The notes under the pieces were generated by a model. That model did not search any database, was not told the origin of the DNA, and was given only the letters and a program-made list of their open reading frames with translations. DNA of 64,000 bases, from assembly GCF_012911975.1 (NCBI RefSeq), contig NZ_SMDQ01000030.1, forward strand, positions 1 to 64,000, in the 5' to 3' direction. The translations under genes were made by a program, and so were the position numbers. Numbering within the stretch: position 1 is the stretch's first letter; the number at the start of each line of letters is the position of its first letter. The stretch comes from Nodosilinea sp. P-1105 (lineage in GTDB: Bacteria; Cyanobacteriota; Cyanobacteriia; Phormidesmidales; Phormidesmidaceae). Of the stretch, positions 16,787 to 24,041 are shown one piece after another.

Positions 16787-17656
16787 ATGAAAAAACGTAT
16801 TCTTCAGGGCGTTCTAGCCGTTGCTGCTCCAGTTGTACTGTGGGGTTGCGATACCACCCCCGAGGCTGCGGCCCCTGATGCCAACGGCGATCCCCCTGCC
16901 GCCACTGAAACTGACGCCGAAGAAACCACCCTAGAAATATTTGGCAATGGGGAAGAGCGGCCCCAGGTGGGCTTTACCTCTGGCGATGGCTGGGAACTCA
17001 GCTTTGACCATATCTACGCTAACTTTACTGACCTCAAGGCCTACCAAACTGATCCCCCCTACGACTACCTTTCCCTAGAGCCGATTCAAGATCCTGAAGA
17101 AGAGGTCAGCTTTGGGGATGCTTCGGTGGATTTAGTCACCGGGGACGAAGACAACCCCACCGTATTTCTGGCTGACGCTACCGATGTACCCGAAGGTCAC
17201 TACAACGCCATTTCCTACAGGCTATCCCCCGCTAGCGATGGCCCTGGTGAAGACTATAGCCTGGTGATTATCGGCACCGCTGAACGGGATGGGGAAACCA
17301 TCGACTTTGTGCTCAACCTGGAGCAAGAACTGGACTACTACTGTGGGGAGTTCATTGGGGACCAGCGCAAGGGGATTGTAGAAACAGGGGAAACCGCTGA
17401 CCTGGAGGCCACTCTGCACTTTGACCACCTGTTTGGGGAAGGGTCACGGCCTGCGGACGATCCGCTGAACCAGTCGGCCTTTGGCTTTGACCCCCTCGCC
17501 GCCCTGGCTGAAGATGGCCAGGTGGAAGCTGATATGGCCATGCTGGAGGAAATGCTGTCTGAGGCAGATTACGCCCGTCTGGAGTCCAGCTTGATTGAAC
17601 TGGGCCATGCCGGAGAAGGCCACTGCTTTGAGGCTGTCTCCGGGCAGACGAGCTAG
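16787..17656 (+). CDS. Predicted lipoprotein of unknown function
   Basis: This 289-residue protein begins with a lipoprotein signal whose lipobox is LWGC, giving Cys21 as the lipidated residue. A low-complexity Ala/Asp/Pro linker (residues 24-55) leads into a globular domain of about 220 residues (GWELSFDHIYANFTDL ... LNLEQELDYYCGEF ... LHFDHLFGEG). Conserved-looking histidines and a C-terminal HxxxxHC (GHAGEGHCFE) could bind a metal, which is only an inference. No family was recognised with confidence. An upstream in-frame ATG at 16661 would bury the signal, so 16787 is chosen. Its partnership with an ExbB-like channel suggests a role in energised uptake across the outer membrane. Confidence 0.8.
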   Translation: MKKRILQGVLAVAAPVVLWGCDTTPEAAAPDANGDPPAATETDAEETTLEIFGNGEERPQVGFTSGDGWELSFDHIYANFTDLKAYQTDPPYDYLSLEPIQDPEEEVSFGDASVDLVTGDEDNPTVFLADATDVPEGHYNAISYRLSPASDGPGEDYSLVIIGTAERDGETIDFVLNLEQELDYYCGEFIGDQRKGIVETGETADLEATLHFDHLFGEGSRPADDPLNQSAFGFDPLAALAEDGQVEADMAMLEEMLSEADYARLESSLIELGHAGEGHCFEAVSGQTS

Positions 17657-17662
17657 TGTTGA

Positions 17663-17788
17663 GTTAAAAAAATAATGGCGAGAGATGTGACTTAGGGTTC
17701 ACGGTAAACGGTAAGCGGTTTAAGGCAAGCCGTGTACCGTTTACCGCAGACCTGCTGATCCGTCACGTCTAGCTTGACAGGCTACTAG
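17663..17788. repeat. Right arm of a 130-bp inverted repeat pair
   Basis: This arm begins 7 bases after the lipoprotein stop (GTTAAAAAAATAATGGCGAG) and ends CTTGACAGGCTACTAG. It mirrors 15746-15878, including the TCACGTCTAGCTTGACAG block and the heptamer hairpin core. The A-run and T-run at the inner ends make each arm look terminator-like towards the cassette. Confidence 0.85.
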
Positions 17789-17874
17789 AACCCGTGGTGA
17801 ACCCCTGGCCGTTTCGGGTCTCTGATCGGGTCTCTTGTCCTCAGGCAATCTAAACCCAAGCCCCTAAGTTGCAG

Positions 17875-18510
17875 CTAAAGCTGGGTCGGGTCGATGCCCA
17901 GCTCCCTGAGCTTGGCAAAGGCCAGATCCCGTTCTGCCAGCACCACTTCCGGGTCTTGAAAGCGATCGCCGTTGGGGTAAAACACTTCCAGGCCGGTCTC
18001 CCACAGCTCGAATCGAATTCCCAGAGTCGGGGAAACCCAGGGAAAGTTGATCGCCATGATCGGGGTGAAGTCGCGGTCAGGACTTGGGCGAACGAGAGCC
18101 CAAAACTCAAAGGAATCTGGATCGTAAAAGATCATCTCTAAAACCCCATACTTACCGTAAAACGCCTGCTTAGCCAGCATTTCCCGGGCCGTGTTACTGG
18201 GGGACAGAATCTCAAAGACCACCTGAGGGGCAATATTGGCCTCTTTCCACTGCTTATAGCTCCCCCGCTCGCCACTGGGGCGACCGATGACAACCATAAC
18301 GTCAGGGGCCTGGGCCGGAACTGGGGGCGTGTCAACCTGCACTGGGTACCACAGCAAATCCCCGGCAACAAACCCTTGCTGATCGTGCAAGAGCCGCCTG
18401 AGATTACTCACCAGACGGACAATCCAGCGATATTGCAGGGTATTGTCGGCCATAGGCTGACCATCGGCATCGGGGTAAAGAACCTGGGGAGGGCTGGGGC
18501 TTTGAACCAT
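17875..18510 (-). CDS. Uma2 family protein (DUF820)
   Basis: This 211-residue protein has the Uma2/DUF820 nuclease-fold core: Asp in QAPDVMVVIG, Glu in PQVVFEILSPSN and Lys in AREMLAKQAFYGKYGVLEMIFYDP. An extra C-terminal segment (ELWETGLEVFYPNGDRFQDPEVVLAERDLAFAKLRELGI) ends in a helix. The ATG at 18510 (MVQSPSPP) is chosen because the longer frame to 18615 would run into the preceding gene. It follows the peroxiredoxin-like gene by 58 bases on the same strand. Family function is not established. Confidence 0.9.
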   Translation of the reverse strand: MVQSPSPPQVLYPDADGQPMADNTLQYRWIVRLVSNLRRLLHDQQGFVAGDLLWYPVQVDTPPVPAQAPDVMVVIGRPSGERGSYKQWKEANIAPQVVFEILSPSNTAREMLAKQAFYGKYGVLEMIFYDPDSFEFWALVRPSPDRDFTPIMAINFPWVSPTLGIRFELWETGLEVFYPNGDRFQDPEVVLAERDLAFAKLRELGIDPTQL

Positions 18511-18568
18511 AGGACTCGCCTCAATAGGGGCAACCTCAGAATCAGGGCCGTCGGCGGGCTGCCTGGCT

Positions 18569-19375
18569 CTATTCTGCCATAGGCATAGCGGTCGAAGCAG
18601 GGGCAATGGCCTCATCTAAAAAGGCTAAAGGATAGGACATGGTGGCTGAAAACCCGAGGATGCCGCGATCGCGGTAGTCGTATAGCAATTCCCCCGTGGC
18701 ATCAAATAAAAAGGTGCCGCCCCGCTGGGTCAGGTAGGCGAGGTCTGGCACATAGGTGCCCCAGTGGCTCAGCACCTCGGCCATGTTGCGCAGGCGCAGG
18801 GTCGCCAGTTCAAACGGCCGTTGAAACCCTTTACCCCCAGCGCGGCTGAAGGTATCTCCGGTCAAGGGGGGCAGGGGGGCCGCTTTCACCACCTCGTCAT
18901 CACCGATCAGCTGTGGTGCCTGGCGATCGCCACGGTAGCCCCGAAACACTTCCTTTAGGGTACCGGGGCTGCCCAGTCCGGCACACATCAGCAGCAGGTT
19001 TAGCCAAGCGCTCTGGCCAGCAGACAACCCCGGCGGTTGCAGGGTCAACCCCTGGTATAGATCGAGCTGACGATGCAGGGCTGCCGCCGGATCGATAAAC
19101 AGGTGCTCCGCTGGAAAGCCCGTGAAACTACAAAATTGCTGACCGCTGGCGCGATCGCCAATGCCCACCGCCCGCACCGCGATGTCAGCTTGCCGCAACC
19201 GGTCAGCTTCCCGCTGTATCCACCAGGCATATTCCAAACTGTCGAAGTCCCCCAACTGGGGCCACACCAGCACCAGGGTATAGGCGGCCCGATCACAGCC
19301 CTCCAGCACCGGGACCATCACCCCATCGTTGACCCGCTGCCGCTGGGTGGTTTGCAAGGTTGAATAAATGGTCAT
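18569..19375 (-). CDS. Peroxiredoxin-like (AhpC/TSA) family protein
   Basis: This 268-residue protein resembles the peroxiredoxin-like 2 / AhpC-TSA_2 group, with a thioredoxin-type fold. Strand-helix features are visible in AAYTLVLVWPQLGDFDSLEYAWWIQREADRLRQADIAVRAVGIGD and at the end in GGTFLFDATGELLYDYRDRGILGFSATM. A cysteine at Cys27 (VLEGCDRAAY) lies earlier than the usual CxxC active site, and another occurs in QQFCSFTGFP. Whether it has peroxidase activity is therefore unclear. It is upstream of the Uma2 gene on the same strand. Confidence 0.7.
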   Translation of the reverse strand: MTIYSTLQTTQRQRVNDGVMVPVLEGCDRAAYTLVLVWPQLGDFDSLEYAWWIQREADRLRQADIAVRAVGIGDRASGQQFCSFTGFPAEHLFIDPAAALHRQLDLYQGLTLQPPGLSAGQSAWLNLLLMCAGLGSPGTLKEVFRGYRGDRQAPQLIGDDEVVKAAPLPPLTGDTFSRAGGKGFQRPFELATLRLRNMAEVLSHWGTYVPDLAYLTQRGGTFLFDATGELLYDYRDRGILGFSATMSYPLAFLDEAIAPASTAMPMAE

Positions 19376-19434
19376 GGGTCTATGCCTTTAGCGCCTGTCC
19401 CTAGAAATCTATGTCATCTTAACCCTCGCTAGCC

Positions 19435-19530
19435 TAGAACACCGGTACAGTAGGTCTAGATCCCAGGGTTCTGTTCTGGGATACCCCGAAATTCATCGTC
19501 CATGAGTCCAAGCACCCTGGGATCTGTAGA
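19435..19530. repeat. Dispersed repeat with CGGTACAG ends
   Basis: The locus begins TAGAACACCGGTACAG, contains AGATCCCAGGGTTCT and ends CTGGGATCTGTAGAA. The same blocks occur at 57951-58167 and, in part, at 2961-3041. It lies in the leader region of mtnD. Confidence 0.55.
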
Positions 19531-19610
19531 AACCCTCTAAAATAGAAGACCTGTTGACGGCCGCTTTCCTCTACCGTTAGCGAGCACATCACCCGATTGG
19601 AGAGGCCACC

Positions 19611-20168
19611 ATGGCAAGATTAAGACTAGAAACTGGGCACGTGATCACAGACTTGGCGGCGATCGCCACTCACCTGGATCCCCTCAATATACAACTCCAC
19701 CGCTGGCCCGTGGGGAACGATGCCAACCTGCAAGCCCTGCTGGCCCAAGCCAGCCTAACGGATAGTCAAAAAGAAACGGTACTAGCAGCCTTAGACCACT
19801 ATTTCCAGCAGTTACAGGCCGAGCAAGGATACCAGAATCGAGATTTGATTGTGCTCAACCCCCAGGTTCCCAACCTAGAGGCAATGCTGACTAAGTTCGA
19901 CAAGATCCACACCCACGCCGATGACGAAATTCGCTACATCATTGATGGTGAAGGGGTGTTTGGCTTTGTCCTGCCTGACGATAGCCAGGTGGAATTAACC
20001 GTGGAAGCAGAAGAATACATTAACGTACCCGCCGGTACCGAACATTGGTTTGTGCTGACCAACACTCGCCGCATCAAAGCGGTGCGCTATTTTGTCAGCA
20101 CCGATGGCTGGGTGCCCGAGTACACCGATCGCCCCATTCGGATTCAGCCTGTGACCGCGATCGCTTAG
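19611..20168 (+). CDS. mtnD: Acireductone dioxygenase
   Basis: This 185-residue cupin enzyme oxidises acireductone to the 2-keto precursor of methionine and formate in the methionine salvage pathway; the bound metal (Fe or Ni) decides the product. All four metal ligands are present: His100, His102 and Glu106 in KIHTHADDEIRYI, and His145 in VPAGTEHWFVL. The RYIIDGEGVFGF segment is typical of the family. A GGAGAGG ribosome site lies just before the ATG. No other methionine-salvage gene is adjacent. It is convergent with the VOC gene, 12 bases apart. Confidence 0.95.
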   Translation: MARLRLETGHVITDLAAIATHLDPLNIQLHRWPVGNDANLQALLAQASLTDSQKETVLAALDHYFQQLQAEQGYQNRDLIVLNPQVPNLEAMLTKFDKIHTHADDEIRYIIDGEGVFGFVLPDDSQVELTVEAEEYINVPAGTEHWFVLTNTRRIKAVRYFVSTDGWVPEYTDRPIRIQPVTAIA

Positions 20169-20180
20169 GACTGCCTATGG

Positions 20181-20771
20181 CTAATCAGCGATTTCGGCCA
20201 TTTCAATCACCTGGCCATCGTAGTCCTTCACCAGAAAGTTCAAGGGCTGCTCTTGCCGAATCTTGTGCTGAACGCCGCCGAGCTGGACCCGCATCAAAAT
20301 ATACTCTAGGCACTTCTGGTCAAAGCAGACATGACGCTGCTGATTGCGGTGCCCCAAACTAGCCCCAGAAATCACATGCAGCTGGGTGTTCTTGCGGAGC
20401 TGATACCATAACCCTTCCGGTTGAGCCCCAGCCATCGGCTGATTCGCAAAGCTGGTGGTTCCCCCCATGTAAAAGGGATCAATGCCAGCGGTGCCTAGGG
20501 TCTGCTCGTAGTTGTAGTAATAGTGCAGGGGCACCTCTGCCACAGGCAGGTTCAGCATCCCTTCGTAAAAGTGTCGAGCTACCTCTAGATCAGACACCAT
20601 CAAGGTATAAACCTTCGGGGCGCTTTTGAGAAACATCCACATGGCCCCGGCATAGGCCACCAGCAACATGACCATGATCCCCTGGGTGGACATAATGCTG
20701 TCTAAGGGCAGCCCTAACAGGGCCAACATAGAACTGACATGAACCATAGGAAAGGGCGGTGACATTAACAT
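20181..20771 (-). CDS. VOC (glyoxalase/bleomycin-resistance) fold protein with membrane anchor
   Basis: This 196-residue protein has a hydrophobic N-terminal segment (residues 28-48, MSTQGIMVMLLVAYAGAMWMFL) followed by a vicinal-oxygen-chelate domain. The beta-alpha-beta start is PKVYTLMVSDLEVARHFYEGMLNLPVAEVPL. The C-terminal half ends NFLVKDYDGQVIEMAE, where Glu could be a metal ligand. The chemistry is unknown; VOC proteins include lyases, dioxygenases and resistance proteins. Several ATGs lie near the start, and the most upstream is given. It is convergent with mtnD. Confidence 0.75.
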   Translation of the reverse strand: MLMSPPFPMVHVSSMLALLGLPLDSIMSTQGIMVMLLVAYAGAMWMFLKSAPKVYTLMVSDLEVARHFYEGMLNLPVAEVPLHYYYNYEQTLGTAGIDPFYMGGTTSFANQPMAGAQPEGLWYQLRKNTQLHVISGASLGHRNQQRHVCFDQKCLEYILMRVQLGGVQHKIRQEQPLNFLVKDYDGQVIEMAEIAD

Positions 20772-21155
20772 AAGAACAAGGGTAGCGTTTATGAATCAAC
20801 TACATAGCGGTGGCTGTAAGCCATGGAATCAAGCGGTTTGTCAGGGAAGATGACAGAAGCTTGAGGCTGGCTGGCTAGGGTGACAGCTAGCTGGGGTGCT
20901 CTAATGACGACCCAACGTTCCCAATAGCCTACAAAATAACATTCGCCCCTGCACCGATCGAGACCGATCAATATCAGTATTTTTATAAAATCATGTGTGT
21001 AAATCCAAAGCTGTAGGTATAGTAAAGGCTAATCAAGCTAACCAATCATTAGAAACTTGAAAAGGACTAGGGTTTTCGTGGTTGATTGGCCGGGTGCTGC
21101 TCTGTTTGCCCATGACCTGTCCCGATTTAGTCTCTGTTCTTATCAGTCTAGCGCA
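20772..21155. other. Divergent intergenic region
   Basis: The region lies between the VOC gene and the sigma-factor gene, which point away from each other, so it should hold both promoters. It is AT-rich around 20980-21050. An in-frame TTG at 21057 could extend the sigma factor, but the extension does not look like the family N-terminus. No repeat was recognised. Confidence 0.4.
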
Positions 21156-21881
21156 GTGAATATTCCTAACTTTCCTGAGTGCGACCATACCCTCGTTCAA
21201 TCCCTGCATCACCTCAGTGATCAGGAATTGGTCAGTTTATTTAAACGCCACAGTGAATCAGGCCGGTACTTCACCGCTATTTTTTGTCGGTATAGCCCCA
21301 TTGTCTATAGTTTGATTCGCCACTCGGCGCGATCGCCTGTGCAGGCGGAGTATTTGTTCGCCCTTACCTGGCGACACATTCTCCACGAACTGGGGGGGGT
21401 GCAGTGCCCTGCCCCCGGTGATGACAACGCCCCCCAGAGCTCCTTTACCCTACAAAACTGGGTGATCAACATCACGGCCCTGTGCATTAATCAAGCGGTG
21501 GTGCCTGAGGTAGAGGCCATCCACTACTCCATTGATCAAGCCTCGCCCCCCTTTTGGTGCTATGTGGAACAGGCCCTCGATCATCTGCCTGCGATCGAGC
21601 GATTGGTAATGGTGATGGCCCTCACCTTCCGCTGGAGTGAGAATCGCATTGCCGCCTACTTACAGGCAGAAGGGGAAACCCTGAATGCGGCTGAGGTGCG
21701 GCAGACCTTAATCCGAGCCCAACAACACCTGGAAGTCGCCCTACCAGAAGATATTCGGGCCATTTATTTGGATCAAATGCCGACCGCAGTGGTTCCATCC
21801 CTGGGCGATGATACCCTCGATCAACTGCTAGAGGTGCCAGAACTGGCTGGCATCGCTGTCGATCGGCAACCCTCATCCTAG
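21156..21881 (+). CDS. Sigma-70 family RNA polymerase sigma factor, ECF-like
   Basis: This 241-residue protein matches the cyanobacterial ECF-like sigma factors. Region 2 reads SDQELVSLFKRHSESGRYFTAIFCRYSPIVYSLIRHSARSPVQAEYLFALTWRHILHEL. A weak region 4 helix-turn-helix lies near DHLPAIERLVMVMALTFRWSENRIAAYLQAEG. The GTG at 21156 gives MNIPNFPECDHTLVQSL, which agrees with relatives I know; a TTG at 21057 is the longer alternative. The next gene, a secreted TPR protein, begins 9 bases after the stop, where an anti-sigma factor might have been expected. Target promoters cannot be read here. Confidence 0.8.
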   Translation: MNIPNFPECDHTLVQSLHHLSDQELVSLFKRHSESGRYFTAIFCRYSPIVYSLIRHSARSPVQAEYLFALTWRHILHELGGVQCPAPGDDNAPQSSFTLQNWVINITALCINQAVVPEVEAIHYSIDQASPPFWCYVEQALDHLPAIERLVMVMALTFRWSENRIAAYLQAEGETLNAAEVRQTLIRAQQHLEVALPEDIRAIYLDQMPTAVVPSLGDDTLDQLLEVPELAGIAVDRQPSS

Positions 21882-21890
21882 ATACGAGCC

Positions 21891-22907
21891 ATGAACCGTC
21901 CCCTGAGTTTACTGATCCTATCCCTGGTGGCCCTGGTCGGCATGAGCCCAGCTAAGGCATCTAACTTGAACCAGCAACTAAATATTCATCCCCATAACGC
22001 CACCCAGGGGCCATCCCGGGATGCGGCGGACCAGTGGATGCAATTGGGGGACCAATCCTTGGCTGCAGGAGAGTTTGGCCAAGCCGTTGAAGCCTGGGCC
22101 AAAGCCGCTGACATTTACAGCCTGCTGGGGGATAGCCAGGGGGCTGGTCGGGCTTTTAGTGCTATGGGCACCACCTATGCCCAGATGGGACGCTTTACTG
22201 AGGCTGAAAACGCCTTTGTCCGCCGGGTCGGCATTGCGGCTGACCGCAATGACCCTGTGGGCCAAGCCCTAGGGCTCAACAACCTCGGTATGTTGTATTT
22301 TGCCGAAGGCAAGCTGGTTCAGGCTCAAAGTCGGTTTACTGAGGCTTTGGATGTGGCTAAGCTCACTGATAACCCTCGAGCCATGGGCGTTTCGCTGAAT
22401 AACCTGGGACTGATTGCCACCCGTCAGGGGGATCTAACGACCGCCGTGACCCTACTGGAATCGGCAGCCAATTATCGCCTACTGGCCAGCGATGTGGTGG
22501 GGGAAGCCAACACCTCCAATAACCTGGGGGATGTGTATGTGGCCTTGGGACGAGACAACAACGCCATTGGGGCCTATCGGGTGGGTCTGCGGCTGGGGGC
22601 TGACGGGGGCGATCGCAGTACCCAACTCCGAGCCTTAGACGGGTTACTCGGCCTCTACCTGGAACAAGAAGACTTCAGGGCCATGGCCACCCACCTGAAC
22701 CAGCGGCTAGCCCTCACCCCCTTCGACACCCCCACCCCTGACTTGCAGGCGGCCCACAGTCTCCGCTGGCTCGGGGATTTTCACTACGCCCAGGGGAATG
22801 TTGAAGCCGCTCAGCAGGCCTATGGCCAGGGGCTGGGGGTAGCCCGAGCGGTGGGCAATAAATCCCTGGAAGCGGAGTTAACTAACCGACTGCTGCTGCG
22901 GGGCTAA
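21891..22907 (+). CDS. Secreted tetratricopeptide-repeat protein
   Basis: This 338-residue protein has a signal peptide (MNRPLSLLILSLVALVGMSPAKAS) and at least six TPR units from about residue 45. Examples are AADQWMQLGDQSLAAGEFGQAVEAWAKAADIYSLLGD and QALGLNNLGMLYFAEGKLVQAQSRFTEALDVAKLTDN. TPR arrays bind peptides or partner proteins. The 9-base gap from the sigma-factor gene suggests co-transcription and possibly a shared function, such as sensing in the periplasm or lumen. That link is inferred. Confidence 0.85.
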   Translation: MNRPLSLLILSLVALVGMSPAKASNLNQQLNIHPHNATQGPSRDAADQWMQLGDQSLAAGEFGQAVEAWAKAADIYSLLGDSQGAGRAFSAMGTTYAQMGRFTEAENAFVRRVGIAADRNDPVGQALGLNNLGMLYFAEGKLVQAQSRFTEALDVAKLTDNPRAMGVSLNNLGLIATRQGDLTTAVTLLESAANYRLLASDVVGEANTSNNLGDVYVALGRDNNAIGAYRVGLRLGADGGDRSTQLRALDGLLGLYLEQEDFRAMATHLNQRLALTPFDTPTPDLQAAHSLRWLGDFHYAQGNVEAAQQAYGQGLGVARAVGNKSLEAELTNRLLLRG

Positions 22908-23145
22908 GGGATAGACCAGACCAATCCGCCAACCAATAGCGACAGGCCAGCCATGGTCGACAAGATAACTCTGACCTCGGAGAGGCGATGGGAACGCTAG
23001 TACAGCAAGGCAGAATCATGCCCTGAGCTTGTCGAAGGGGCAGAAGGCAGAAAACGTAAGAGCATGGGACTAATTTGCCAGTAGGGCGATCGCGTTGCCC
23101 CCCTGGGCATAGCCTAAAATTAAATTAGCCCATGCCTGATCCACC

Positions 23146-23793
23146 ATGGCCACCACCGCAGACGATGTTTGGCGCTTGCTCGGCGAACTGACCGAAGCCC
23201 AGAAAGAAACCGAGCGCAAGTTTCAGGAAAGCGATCGCCGCTTGCAGGAAACCGAGCGCTTGCTCAAAGAACAGTCTCAAGCAACCGAGCGCCAAATTCA
23301 AGCGACGATTCAAGAGAATCGCCAGGTTAATCAACAGCTCACTCGCCAACTCGGGGCACTGGGCAAGCACCTGGGAGCGCTGGGGGGAGCTTGGGGACGG
23401 TTTGTGGAAGACCTGGTGGCCCCAGCCTGCGAGCGGCTATTTCTGGAGCGCGGTATTCCGGTCTATCAGGTTAGCCAGCGGGTGAGGCGACGACGGCAGG
23501 GCGACACCCTCGAAATTGATGTGCTGGTGGTCAACCAGGGGCATGTCCTGGTAGTTGAGGTCAAAAGCAGCCTCAGCGTCACCGACGTCAATGATTTTGT
23601 GGTTGACCTGGAGCGGTTTCGTGACTTTTTCCCAGAGTATGCCTCGATGCAACTCTATGGTGCCGTGGCAGGGATTGGCATTGAGGCAGGAGCCGATCGC
23701 TATGCCTACCGGCAGGGGCTGTTTGTGCTGGCCCAATCTGGTGAAACCGTGGCGATTCTTAACGATGAAGGGTTTCAGCCCCGGGCCTGGTGA
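23146..23793 (+). CDS. Coiled-coil PD-(D/E)XK nuclease-like protein (DUF3782-type)
   Basis: This 215-residue protein has an N-terminal coiled coil (residues about 15-75, repeated KETERKFQESDRRLQETERLL pattern) and a C-terminal PD-(D/E)XK-type fold. The putative catalytic residues are Asp125, Glu138 and Lys140 in LEIDVLVVNQGHVLVVEVKSS. Such proteins are common in cyanobacteria and are often treated as DUF3782 hypothetical proteins; nuclease activity is inferred. It lies about 250 bases upstream of the TPR-ATPase pair on the same strand. A functional link to them is possible but unproven. Confidence 0.82.
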   Translation: MATTADDVWRLLGELTEAQKETERKFQESDRRLQETERLLKEQSQATERQIQATIQENRQVNQQLTRQLGALGKHLGALGGAWGRFVEDLVAPACERLFLERGIPVYQVSQRVRRRRQGDTLEIDVLVVNQGHVLVVEVKSSLSVTDVNDFVVDLERFRDFFPEYASMQLYGAVAGIGIEAGADRYAYRQGLFVLAQSGETVAILNDEGFQPRAW

Positions 23794-24041
23794 GCCATGG
23801 CAGTAGTTTTGGGTTCGTCAAGCTGGTGGGTCGGCACTATGCGCGATCGAAGGCGCTGATTTTGGATCAAGCTGGGGGTTGGCCAAGAGGCTACAGATCA
23901 TGGAAGCGCTGGCGAAAATGGTGGCCAGTGATCGCACTGAAGGAAGCGGCTTTGGGGCTGTAGTGGGTGTTTTGAGAAATATGGCACTACCATTGAACTT
24001 ACGACACTGTTGACGATGGGCGAGCTGGCGCAGAGGGTGTG
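23794..24041. other. Intergenic region with possible 37-codon remnant
   Basis: Between nuclease and TPR genes a small frame runs from ATG 23900 to TGA 24013 (start MEALAKMVASDRTEGSGFG). It has no recognised relatives. The bases around it look coding-like in composition, so this may be a decayed 5' part of the TPR gene or a lost small gene. Confidence 0.3.
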
